Positions 1-6,199 of a stretch of DNA of 10,482 bases are shown here, piece by piece. The DNA is from Acidobacteriota bacterium (GTDB taxonomy: Bacteria; Acidobacteriota; Vicinamibacteria; Vicinamibacterales; UBA823): assembly GCA_002720285.1 (NCBI GenBank), contig PBHT01000014.1, positions 1 to 10,482 on the forward strand, written 5' to 3'. Below the pieces are notes generated by a model that did not search any database, was not told where the DNA came from, and was given only the letters and a program-made list of their open reading frames with translations. Every line of letters starts with the position of its first letter. Position 1 is the stretch's first letter. A program made the position numbers and the translations under genes.

Positions 1-1
1 A

Positions 2-139
2 ACACTGGAAGCGACGGAGGAGGCAGTCTACAACTCTCTGCTCCAAGCAACCACCGTTACTGGCAATGGCCGAACCGCAGAAGCGATTTCCATTGAGCGT
101 GTAAAGAGAATCCTTCGAAAGTATGGGCGGGGACGATAG
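2..139 (+). CDS. P1/DmpA-family (S58) aminopeptidase, C-terminal fragment
   Basis: Only the last 45 codons are inside the window; the gene enters from the left edge and stops at TAG 137-139. The visible protein reads TLEATEEAVYNSLLQATTVT, then GNGRTAEAISIERVKRILRKY and a short basic end. This matches my recollection of the extreme C-terminus of P1 family peptidases (DmpA/BapA type, MEROPS S58), where an 'EAVYNSLL.ATTV.G..G…ALP.D.V..IL…G' block follows the active centre of the beta subunit. Those enzymes are self-processing N-terminal nucleophile hydrolases that release N-terminal residues, including D- and beta-amino acids, from short peptides. The catalytic Ser and the autocleavage site are upstream and cannot be checked here. 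The dehydratase gene starts 27 nt after the stop on the same strand, so co-transcription is plausible. Confidence 0.72.
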   Translation, partial: TLEATEEAVYNSLLQATTVTGNGRTAEAISIERVKRILRKYGRGR

Positions 140-166
140 GTTATGGTGACGTAAGACCACTCCTCC

Positions 167-1153
167 ATGGCAACGAACCGACATATTTCCCTTGAAGATA
201 TTCGCGCCGCCGAGGGCGCGATATATGCCGTGGCCGTGCGGACACCATTGGTTCGCCTACCGGTACCAGACAATTCACCCCTAGGACGAACGAAGTCCTC
301 AGAGTTGTATCTAAAGCTTGAAACCTTACAACCAATTGGTTCTTTCAAGATTCGAGGCGCCTATAACACCGTCCGGCAACTAACACCGGATCAACTGTCG
401 CAAGGTGTCTGGACCGTTAGTGCAGGCAATGCAGGGCAAGGAGTGGCGCTGGCCGCTCGGACGTGCGGTGCCAAATGCTCGGTGATGGCTATGAACACAG
501 CACCAATCACTAAGCTTGCTGCGATCGAACGCTTCGGTGCCCAGTTAATCAAGGCCAGCCACGACGAATGCTGGCAAGCGGTTGAGAATCACGCGTCGGA
601 ACGAATGGATGGCGTGTTCGTCCACCCGTTCGATGACAACCGGTTCATCGCAGGAAATGCGACCGCTGGACTTGAAATTCTTGAAGACCTGCCAGACGTC
701 GACGCGGTCGTTGCTTCGATTGGTGGCGGCGGATTGATCGCAGGTATTGGTAGCGCGCTCCAAGCACTAAAGCCCGATACAAAGATTCTAGCGGCCGAAC
801 CAGAGACCGCTTCACCGCTGGCTACATCGTTCCAGGCTGGGACAGCCAGTCGGTTTCCCAACTGGGAGGCTTCGTTCGTGGACGGCGCTGGTGGAAAAAC
901 CGTCCTCCCATCAATGTGGCCACTGTTGTCGTGTCTCGTCGACGATTCCATTGTCGTTTCACTTAAAGAAGTCGCCTACGCTATGCGTTTAATTGCAGAA
1001 CGTACGCGAGTGATCGCGGAGGGCGCTGCGGCCTGCGCCGTGGCGGCTGCGCTAACCGGGCGCGCCGGTAGCGGAAAGATTGTCGCGATCATTTCTGGCG
1101 GTAATATCGACCTCCCGAAGTTCGCTGCGTTGACAGCGGGCAGCGCGGATTAG
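167..1153 (+). CDS. Threonine/serine dehydratase, PLP fold type II, no ACT domain
   Basis: This 328-residue protein belongs to the fold-type II PLP enzymes that deaminate L-threonine or L-serine to 2-oxobutyrate or pyruvate plus ammonia in the cytoplasm. Visible landmarks are the Schiff-base lysine K61 in GSFKIRGAYN, the substrate/carboxylate loop SAGNAGQGVA (85-94), the phosphate-binding tetraglycine GGGGL (186-190), the EPETAS segment typical of the cation site, and the PLP-nitrogen contact in SGGNIDL near the C-terminus. The length matches the catabolic TdcB / serine-racemase-like group. There is no C-terminal ACT domain, so isoleucine feedback like that on biosynthetic IlvA is not expected. 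One departure from the usual pattern is IAGNATAGLEI (161-171), where relatives normally have AGQGT. The ATG at 167 is the first in frame after the upstream stop and has no Shine-Dalgarno sequence. Substrate could be Thr, Ser or a relative such as hydroxyaspartate; the exact reaction is inferred. Confidence 0.88.
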   Translation: MATNRHISLEDIRAAEGAIYAVAVRTPLVRLPVPDNSPLGRTKSSELYLKLETLQPIGSFKIRGAYNTVRQLTPDQLSQGVWTVSAGNAGQGVALAARTCGAKCSVMAMNTAPITKLAAIERFGAQLIKASHDECWQAVENHASERMDGVFVHPFDDNRFIAGNATAGLEILEDLPDVDAVVASIGGGGLIAGIGSALQALKPDTKILAAEPETASPLATSFQAGTASRFPNWEASFVDGAGGKTVLPSMWPLLSCLVDDSIVVSLKEVAYAMRLIAERTRVIAEGAAACAVAAALTGRAGSGKIVAIISGGNIDLPKFAALTAGSAD

Positions 1154-1322
1154 CGTATCGGGAGCCGGACCATACCCCACACAGCTAGAGGCGAATACGC
1201 GGCCAAAGCCTTCTGCACATCACCGCACCCACCAGTAGACAAATCTTCCACGTTGATACGCGGACGACTGTCCGATAGCGTAGACACTTGCCGCATCGCA
1301 ACGGTCGGTTTAGAATTTCCGA
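1154..1322 (+). other. Intergenic gap with small dyad upstream of the zinc-ribbon gene
   Basis: I see no gene in these 169 bases. They hold a short dyad, CGGAC-gact-GTCCG (1261-1274), flanked by ACGC (from 1258) and GCGT (to 1281), just upstream of the predicted promoter of the next gene. A loose inverted pair GCGTAT (1153-1158) / ATACGC (1195-1200) follows the dehydratase stop, but it is too short and lacks a T-run, so I do not call it a terminator. Confidence 0.4.
1288..1316 (+). promoter_or_regulatory. Sigma70-like promoter for the zinc-ribbon gene, probably leaderless
   Basis: TTGCCG (1288-1293) is separated by 17 nt from TAGAAT (1311-1316). Standard geometry puts the transcription start seven bases after the -10 box, at 1323, which is the A of the ATG. 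No Shine-Dalgarno sequence precedes that ATG. Confidence 0.55.
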
Positions 1323-1781
1323 ATGTCTCGGAAGTCGGTCGCTCAGTCGGGGTGTGCACTCTGTGGCGTTAAGGAGGTGTCCGAGCCTCGCGGCAAGGCC
1401 CGCTATTGTCCTGACTGCTGGGATAAGAAGATTGCCGTCGAAGAAATCGTCGCACGTGAGTTCGAACTCAAGCGCTATATCCGCGCGGAGAACGCTGAGA
1501 AGTATCTCGTCTATCACTCGACTATCAAGCGCCCCTGTGGACAACTTGTGGTCTTAGACGATGGTTATGACCTGTTCCTTACACTTGTGCTCTACCCAAT
1601 CTTCGCTTGGGACGACCCTGCCTACCATCTCAGCGGTGACCCAGAGGGGCGTTCATTCTCCGACCTCGTTATCGATAAGGTAGCCGCTGAAGTCGTTGAA
1701 CCGTGGGGTGGCGGCCGGTGGCATTTAGAGGTCTTCCGGGCAGCTAATCCAGAACCCGAGGAATGGAACGGCGAAATGTGA
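1323..1781 (+). CDS. Orphan N-terminal zinc-ribbon protein, function unknown
   Basis: This is a 152-residue protein that I do not recognise. The N-terminus carries two CxxC knuckles, C11-x-x-C14 and C29-x-x-C32 (CALC…CPDC), spaced like a treble-clef or zinc-ribbon metal site. A charged, probably helical stretch follows (about 36-62, rich in E, R and K). Next comes a mixed hydrophobic region around residues 72-95 (LVVLDDGYDLFLTLVLYPIF), too polar at its edges to be an obvious transmembrane helix. The C-terminal third is acidic and tryptophan-bearing (PWGGGRWHLEVF near 127-138). There is no signal peptide, so it should be cytoplasmic. The ATG is placed by its promoter; there is no ribosome site, which suggests a leaderless message. 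Its neighbours give no functional hint. The antisense open frames here lack any recognisable motif. Nucleic-acid or protein binding through the zinc knuckles is only a guess. Confidence 0.7.
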   Translation: MSRKSVAQSGCALCGVKEVSEPRGKARYCPDCWDKKIAVEEIVAREFELKRYIRAENAEKYLVYHSTIKRPCGQLVVLDDGYDLFLTLVLYPIFAWDDPAYHLSGDPEGRSFSDLVIDKVAAEVVEPWGGGRWHLEVFRAANPEPEEWNGEM

Positions 1782-1803
1782 TCTACTGCGGAGGTATTTC
1801 GCC
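1770..1803 (+). repeat. 8-bp perfect inverted repeat spanning a stop codon
   Basis: GGCGAAAT (1770-1777) and ATTTCGCC (1796-1803) are perfect reverse complements separated by 18 nt. The TGA stop of the zinc-ribbon gene (1779-1781) lies inside the loop. The right arm ends a few bases before the -35 box of the lipoprotein promoter. No T-run follows, so this could be an mRNA 3'-end stem, a weak terminator or a protein-binding site. Confidence 0.4.
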
Positions 1804-1808
1804 AAACA

Positions 1809-1837
1809 TTGTGGTTTCTGTCCACTGGTCCTATAAT
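1809..1837 (+). promoter_or_regulatory. Strong sigma70-like promoter for the lipoprotein gene
   Basis: TTGTGG (1809-1814), a 17-nt spacer and a perfect TATAAT (1832-1837) predict a start at G1844 and a leader of about 34 nt. This excludes the longer reading frame that begins with the TTG at 1809, because that codon is part of the -35 box. Confidence 0.7.
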
Positions 1838-1867
1838 CCGTCTGCTTAGTGGAAATTACGCAACTCG

Positions 1868-1872
1868 GGAGG
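1868..1872 (+). promoter_or_regulatory. Ribosome binding site of the lipoprotein gene
   Basis: GGAGG lies within a GGGAGGGAG run (1867-1875), 5 nt before ATG 1878. It decides the start of the lipoprotein gene. Confidence 0.8.
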
Positions 1873-1877
1873 GAGTT

Positions 1878-2435
1878 ATGAAGCGCCTCAATCTCATATT
1901 TGCCGTCGCCTTGGTCAGTATCGGCTTGACGACGATCGGATGTGGTGGGTCGAATGGTGATGATGCCGGTGCCACGCCAGCCGAGGAGGCTGCAGTAGCG
2001 GCCTTGCCAACCACCCCAGTGGCTGGTGCCGGGGTCGAGGGCGAAGCTGAGGAACGGCCTCGGTTCATCGCGCCGATTCGCGGTCCCGCTGATATCGCGT
2101 ACCTCGCGCCGGACACCACGGTTGAAAGCGGCGAGGTCGTCACCAGGATTGTTCTGCAGAATCGAGCGACCGGGGCGATTGCTGGCCTGAAGGTCGACGA
2201 ATTCTGGTGGGATTCCGACCGAAATCCACTACCCGGTGACTCGCAGCGATTACGCGAACCACTTATGCCTGGTGAGGTGGCCGAGATCGAATTGCGCGTC
2301 CCCCGCGACAACCGCATGAACCAGAATCAGTATAGTTTCAGTCACGCCAACGGACAGATTAATGCCCAGCTGGTCGAAGAACTCCCGGATCCTGAACCAG
2401 AAGAGGAGTCCGAGGACGGGGAAACTGAAAGCTAG
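1878..2435 (+). CDS. Secreted lipoprotein with beta-rich domain, function unknown
   Basis: This 185-residue protein starts with a basic N-terminus (MKRLN), a hydrophobic core and a lipobox-like TTIGC with the candidate lipidated cysteine at residue 22, so it should be an outer- or inner-membrane-anchored lipoprotein. A Gly/Asp/Ala/Pro-rich linker (about 23-58) leads to a compact domain (about 61-168). That domain has alternating beta-like segments, VVTRIVLQNRATGAIAGLKV, then DEFWWD, GEVAEIELRVP and QYSFSHANG. The ending is strongly acidic (DPEPEEESEDGETES). The middle domain resembles small Ig-like beta-sandwich lipoproteins in general layout, but I cannot name a family. The -1/-2 positions of the lipobox (G, I) are acceptable; T at -3 is less common than Leu. 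It has its own promoter and ends about 26 nt before a strong hairpin, so it is probably a single-gene transcript. The start is fixed by the ribosome site. Confidence 0.82.
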   Translation: MKRLNLIFAVALVSIGLTTIGCGGSNGDDAGATPAEEAAVAALPTTPVAGAGVEGEAEERPRFIAPIRGPADIAYLAPDTTVESGEVVTRIVLQNRATGAIAGLKVDEFWWDSDRNPLPGDSQRLREPLMPGEVAEIELRVPRDNRMNQNQYSFSHANGQINAQLVEELPDPEPEEESEDGETES

Positions 2436-2459
2436 CGTATTGGCACGGCGGGAAACGAC

Positions 2460-2491
2460 ATGGGGCCAGCAAGCGTCTGCTGGCCCCGTTT
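2460..2491. terminator. Strong hairpin between convergent genes, likely bidirectional terminator
   Basis: GGGGCCAGCA (2462-2471) and TGCTGGCCCC (2478-2487) form a perfect 10-bp GC-rich stem with a 6-nt loop. The arm on the plus strand is followed by GTTT, a short and imperfect T-run. It sits 26 nt after the lipoprotein stop and 55 nt after the VWFA stop read from the other strand, so it probably ends both transcripts. Confidence 0.7.
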
Positions 2492-2504
2492 CACGTACGG
2501 GGCC
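2482..2504. repeat. Second hairpin sharing an arm with the terminator
   Basis: GGCCCCGT (2482-2489) pairs perfectly with ACGGGGCC (2497-2504) across a 7-nt loop. Its left arm is the right arm of the terminator stem, so the two hairpins cannot form together. TTGTTAAAACAA, itself a small AT-rich dyad, follows directly on the plus strand. Confidence 0.55.
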
Positions 2505-2542
2505 TTGTTAAAACAAACCGCGGGGGCTTTCGCAACCCATCC

Positions 2543-4651
2543 TCATGGAGTCGGATGTAAGCGAAACGGTACCTCACGCATGACCACTGCGTTTCGATCA
2601 ATCCGCGAACGTGCCTCCGTACGCAATATATAGAGACCAGGGTCAACTCCTTGCAGTGGAATTTGGAGCGCGTGCCCATCCCCGCCGCGCTTGCCCTCTA
2701 GCTCATTACTCGAGCGGACGTCGTTCACATTGAAGACGACGCGTCCGTCGTCAGCCGTGATCGTCGTAGTAATGTCCACCGTGTGCTCACGGTCCACTTC
2801 GTTGTCATAAATCTCTACGAACACGAATAGCTGATCACCTAACTCAAAATCACGAAGCGTGGTTGGTTGGGTCGGCAACACATCCTGAAACTGCTCATCG
2901 GATTTGACCGCCGGCGTCCGACTCGCATGAACGGACGCCATCGCAATACCACTCATCTCTATCGGTCCTTCAGAAAAATCTGGAACCTCGAGGTCATACA
3001 AGATACTTCCACTCCGACTGCTACCCGTTTCAATTGCCGCTACCCGCACCTGATACCGCCCCGGCTCGAGATCAAATCGGGAATTCAACTTCAAGCCGTG
3101 ATTTGATACCGCCTCGTACGCTTCCGGTGGTAACTCGAGAGGTATCGAGAGGGTTTCACCACCAGCGATCTTGTTTTCCTCATCGAGGATAGTGAGCGAC
3201 AACTCAATCGTGTCCTCAAAGTGTCCGTTCTTCTCAGTGAAGGTTAGAGCTTGCCCACCAATTTCAGCCATGAAGGCAACTGACGACTTTGGGCGCTCTC
3301 CCAGAAACGGTGCCGCCGAGACGCGTAACGTGAGCCCACTTACCGGCAACGGGTTCGTCATCACCTCACGGAGTTCGTCAGAGGCACCTTCTATCTCGGC
3401 GAGCTCCATTCTAGGCTCGTTACCTCGTGGCGCCTGGTACCCTTTCCGCGAGCGGACAACAAGGCCAGGACGGGTGACCCGTACTTCAATCGTGCGGTTC
3501 CGACCATCACGCCGGTCGTTGGTTGGATAGTAGCCAAGTACATAGTAAGAACTGTTATCTTCAACGATTCGGGTGAACGCGTTCGACAGGTCGTTCGAGT
3601 TTATAAACGCCATGCCACCTGTCCCGTCGGCCAGATCCTGTAAGTTGTCCTGCGCCAATCTGAGGTTGTACCGGAGTGAATCGTTCCGAAGTCCCGTCTC
3701 GCCGCCAGTAAATCGGTCGTCTTGGATGAGCGAAGCTTCGACCTGATCTGAACCAATAGTTGTCATACCACGAGGGTCGAGGGTATAGAGCGCGACATTT
3801 GCCTGGGCAGCCGCACCTATGGTCCGCTCCAACTCAGACGCAATCGTTGAAGCGTATGGCGAATTGAAAACGTCGTAGATGTCGTAGTCGATCCCTTGGC
3901 TCATAAAAACCACGGCTTTTCTGCGACCGCGTACACCCGAAAGCCAGTCCGAAAGTTCCCGGAGCGTTCCTAGCGTGGCACGCGCCTTGGTGCCCCGCTC
4001 AAAGTCGAGTTCGTCTACAACGCGACTGTTATGAAAATCTTCCTGGCTGAGGTATCGGAAATAAGTATCGTTCCGCCCCATCACGCTGGAACGAGCACCT
4101 TGCCCTGTAAACTTATCCACGGCCTCCAAGAGTAGGCGCTGATTACCGGTGAATCCCTGTGACACATCGGTACGCCCGCTCGCAAAGAAAACAGCAGTGA
4201 GGTCATTAGCGCCGATGTGGCGCTCGATAAATTCCTTGGCAGCTGCTTTAACGTAGGGCGTGCGTAGTGGTGTTGTCTGTAAATCATCGAGAAGGAGAAC
4301 GAACAATCTGCCTTCGAACGGCCGCTCGTTCGAACTGACGTCGGGCTCGATCAACTCAGACGAAACCAGCGTGCGCTCGGCACGCTCTATCGGAATATTG
4401 ACAAGAGAAAAAGCGCTGACTTCTTGTACTTGCCCATCCTCGAAGACCTCAAAGTCACTCAGAACTAAGTCATCGATGAAATTTGCGTTCTCATCAGTAA
4501 CAACCGCATCCACTTCGACATAATTAACTTCGAGTCTAAACGTAACGGGTGGCTGCTGCGCTGCATCCTGCGTCACTTGCTGGGCCAGAACGCCAACGGT
4601 CAGCCACAGCGCTACCAGCCCAACCCCCACAGACAAGCGTAAGGCGGGCAT
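2543..4651 (-). CDS. Secreted VWFA-related domain protein (Acidobacterial TIGR03436-type)
   Basis: With the start at 4651 this is a 702-residue protein. Residues 1-23 form a signal peptide (MPALRLSVGVGLVALWLTVG, then VLA before QQ), so it should be exported. A beta-rich stretch (FRLEVNYVEVDAVVTDENAN, then FEVFEDGQVQEV) comes before a von Willebrand A-like domain from about 114 to 350. The metal-site motif in that domain is degenerate: LLLDDLQTT, with D122 present but L124 and T126 where DxSxS is expected. The family signature SYYVLGYYP (368-376) follows, then RPGLVVRSRKGYQAP. The remaining roughly 290 residues look like repeated beta-sandwich modules. Proteins of this type are numerous in Acidobacteria, and their function is not established; a role in extracellular adhesion or protein binding is inferred from the vWA fold. 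Start choice: GGAG at 4661-4664 lies 9 nt upstream, and a longer frame from TTG 4768 would begin inside the promoter. Confidence 0.88.
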   Translation of the reverse strand: MPALRLSVGVGLVALWLTVGVLAQQVTQDAAQQPPVTFRLEVNYVEVDAVVTDENANFIDDLVLSDFEVFEDGQVQEVSAFSLVNIPIERAERTLVSSELIEPDVSSNERPFEGRLFVLLLDDLQTTPLRTPYVKAAAKEFIERHIGANDLTAVFFASGRTDVSQGFTGNQRLLLEAVDKFTGQGARSSVMGRNDTYFRYLSQEDFHNSRVVDELDFERGTKARATLGTLRELSDWLSGVRGRRKAVVFMSQGIDYDIYDVFNSPYASTIASELERTIGAAAQANVALYTLDPRGMTTIGSDQVEASLIQDDRFTGGETGLRNDSLRYNLRLAQDNLQDLADGTGGMAFINSNDLSNAFTRIVEDNSSYYVLGYYPTNDRRDGRNRTIEVRVTRPGLVVRSRKGYQAPRGNEPRMELAEIEGASDELREVMTNPLPVSGLTLRVSAAPFLGERPKSSVAFMAEIGGQALTFTEKNGHFEDTIELSLTILDEENKIAGGETLSIPLELPPEAYEAVSNHGLKLNSRFDLEPGRYQVRVAAIETGSSRSGSILYDLEVPDFSEGPIEMSGIAMASVHASRTPAVKSDEQFQDVLPTQPTTLRDFELGDQLFVFVEIYDNEVDREHTVDITTTITADDGRVVFNVNDVRSSNELEGKRGGDGHALQIPLQGVDPGLYILRTEARSRIDRNAVVMREVPFRLHPTP

Positions 4652-4660
4652 CAACAATTT

Positions 4661-4664
4661 CTCC
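4661..4664 (-). promoter_or_regulatory. Ribosome binding site of the VWFA gene
   Basis: On the minus strand GGAG (plus-strand CTCC) lies 9 nt before the ATG at 4651-4649. It supports the internal start and gives the protein a clean N-terminal signal peptide. Confidence 0.65.
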
Positions 4665-4738
4665 AACCGTTGTCGGCCCAAACGTCCCGTCGGACGCCAA
4701 CACAAACCACTCCCCATTCCCCCAACTCTCATTCTCCC

Positions 4739-4768
4739 ATTATAGGAAGTCCTTCCTCTTTCTCCCAA
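4739..4768 (-). promoter_or_regulatory. Sigma70-like promoter for the VWFA gene
   Basis: On the minus strand TTGGGA (4768-4763), an 18-nt spacer and a perfect TATAAT (4744-4739) predict a start at A4732. The leader would be about 81 nt and very purine-rich at its 5' end. Confidence 0.65.
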
Positions 4769-4929
4769 TACGACGGTGACTGGGGCCCAAAATCCCCGAA
4801 CGCCAGTATGACAGCCTGAACACTAACCGTCGGTAACATCACCCGTTAGTTGCCGAACATCCCAACCAACGCTAGCCAATCGACGTCCTATCACAAGAAG
4901 CCTGCGAACCAAGCGCTCTGCAGGTAGGC

Positions 4930-4938
4930 TGCTATACT
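4930..4938 (+). promoter_or_regulatory. Extended -10 promoter of the M24 peptidase gene, leaderless layout
   Basis: TGC-TATACT (TG at 4930-4931, hexamer 4933-4938) is an extended -10 element. No good -35 hexamer lies 16-18 nt upstream, as is common for extended -10 promoters. The predicted start is 4945, one base before ATG 4946, and there is no Shine-Dalgarno sequence. Confidence 0.55.
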
Positions 4939-4945
4939 CCGACTG

Positions 4946-6127
4946 ATGCCATTGGACATTTCGGCCATTCAGACAGCGCTTTGCGACGACGGGCTAGATG
5001 GGTGGCTCCTGTACGATTTCCACGGTTCCAACGAGATCGCGAGGCGGCTAGTTGGCTTATCCGGTACCGGCAAAATGGAGACCCGCCGCTGGTACTACCT
5101 GATTCCGGCGGAGGGCGAACCGCGAGGACTGGTGCACGCGATTGAGCGACACAACCTCGACACGCTGCCAGGCTCAAAACAAGTCTATGCAGATCGACAG
5201 CAGCTCGAGGTCGGGCTGCGGACACTAGTCTCCGGTCAGCGACGTCTTGCAATGGAATATTCGCCAAACTGCGCCATCCCATACATGTCCCGGGTCGATG
5301 CAGGCACAGTCGAACTGCTGCGACGCTTCAACATTGAGCCTGCTTCGTCAGGTAACTTGGTACAGCGCTTTGTTGCACGGTGGAACGAACAGGCGCTCAC
5401 GTCCCATCGGAAAGCCTCCGAGCGACTTCACCGGATCAAAGACCGGGCATTCGATGAAACCTGCCGGGCATTACGAAACCAGACTAGGCCAACTGAACAC
5501 GATTTACAGCAGCAAATGGTTGACTGGTTCGCTGAGGAAGGACTGGTCAGCGATTCGGCACCGGTTGTTGCCGTCCAAGAGCACTCCGGCGACCCACATT
5601 ATCTTCCGCAAGCAAATAATAGCCGAGTTATCAGCGCCGATATGCTCTTACTCCTTGATCTATGGGGAAAGTTGGACGAGCCCGACACAGTGTTTGCTGA
5701 CATCACGTGGGTGGGCTACACAGGCCGGTCTGTACCAAAAGCAATGCAGACAGCCTTCAGCGTCATCACTGCAGCCCGAGACAAAGCAGTTGAACTAATT
5801 GAGGCACGGGTCCAAGCTGAACAAGCACTGATGGGCTGGGAAGTCGATCGCGCTGCCCGAGAAGTAATCCAGCTTGCTGGTTATGGAGATTGGATATTAC
5901 ATCGTACTGGACACAGCCTCGGTGAACAGGTCCACGGCGACGGGGTGCATCTGGACGACTACGAAACTCACGATGATAGATGTCTGCTGCCTGGCACGGG
6001 CTTCACAATTGAACCAGGTGTCTACAGTAGCGAATTCGGTGTGCGAACCGAGATAAACATGTACATCGGTGAGCGGGAGGCTCTGGTAACCGGGCCACGA
6101 CAGAAAGAGATTGTTACACTCGGCTAA
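4946..6127 (+). CDS. M24-family metallopeptidase (Xaa-Pro aminopeptidase/prolidase-like)
   Basis: This 393-residue cytoplasmic protein has the two-domain layout of creatinase/prolidase-type M24 enzymes. A smaller N-terminal domain (about 1-150) precedes the pita-bread catalytic domain (about 160-393). All five expected metal ligands are visible: D238 (LLLLDLWG), D252 (VFADITWV), H323 (RTGHSLG), E356 (FTIEPGVY) and E369 (RTEINMYI). H218 in HSGDPHY sits where the catalytic His of the prolidase group is found. These enzymes use two Mn, Co or Zn ions to release N-terminal residues before proline or to split X-Pro dipeptides. Substrate choice within the family cannot be read from the sequence, and non-peptidase relatives exist. 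There is no signal peptide. The start is set by the promoter immediately upstream. The HtrA gene follows 82 nt later on the same strand with its own ribosome site. Confidence 0.87.
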   Translation: MPLDISAIQTALCDDGLDGWLLYDFHGSNEIARRLVGLSGTGKMETRRWYYLIPAEGEPRGLVHAIERHNLDTLPGSKQVYADRQQLEVGLRTLVSGQRRLAMEYSPNCAIPYMSRVDAGTVELLRRFNIEPASSGNLVQRFVARWNEQALTSHRKASERLHRIKDRAFDETCRALRNQTRPTEHDLQQQMVDWFAEEGLVSDSAPVVAVQEHSGDPHYLPQANNSRVISADMLLLLDLWGKLDEPDTVFADITWVGYTGRSVPKAMQTAFSVITAARDKAVELIEARVQAEQALMGWEVDRAAREVIQLAGYGDWILHRTGHSLGEQVHGDGVHLDDYETHDDRCLLPGTGFTIEPGVYSSEFGVRTEINMYIGEREALVTGPRQKEIVTLG

Positions 6128-6199
6128 GTACGCGACGATCAAATCAGCTGTCGCAACGGCGCTCACGCATAACGCCGCGGTAGGTCGGCTGAAAGTTTG

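Larger units (their letters stand above)
4652..4945. other. Divergent intergenic control region
   Basis: About 294 bases separate the VWFA gene from the M24 peptidase gene. They hold the minus-strand promoter and leader near the left side and an extended -10 promoter at the right end. Two overlapping dyads lie between: ACTAAC (4822-4827) / GTTAGT (4845-4850), and CGGTAAC (4831-4837) / GTTGCCG (4849-4855, one G-U pair). The VWFA leader carries a small dyad CGTCC-cgtc-GGACG (4683-4696). I see no further gene and no tRNA. Confidence 0.5.

Noticed and set aside
1150..1557. Overlapping open frames on both strands around the zinc-ribbon gene
   Set aside because: They have no motifs and Arg/Ser/Pro-rich composition typical of antisense frames, whereas the chosen frame has paired CxxC motifs and a promoter at its ATG.
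1809..1877. Extra 23-residue N-terminus for the lipoprotein from TTG 1809
   Set aside because: The TTG belongs to the -35 element, the -10 lies inside the extension, and ATG 1878 has GGAGG at ideal distance followed by a lipoprotein signal.
1856..2317. 153-codon open frame antisense to the lipoprotein gene
   Set aside because: Low-complexity Ala/Ser/Pro/Arg composition, and it mirrors a gene with promoter, ribosome site and signal peptide.
4652..4768. Extra 39-residue N-terminus for the VWFA protein, starting at TTG 4768 on the minus strand
   Set aside because: That TTG is part of the -35 box and the extension would precede the predicted transcription start. The ATG at 4651 has a ribosome site and yields a clean signal peptide.
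5247..5798. 183-codon plus-strand frame inside the M24 peptidase gene
   Set aside because: The M24 frame keeps all metal ligands in order; the alternative frame shows no recognisable motif.
6111..6139. TTGTTA followed by GACGAT as a promoter for HtrA
   Set aside because: The -10 match is poor and nothing else supports it; HtrA may be transcribed from the M24 promoter.
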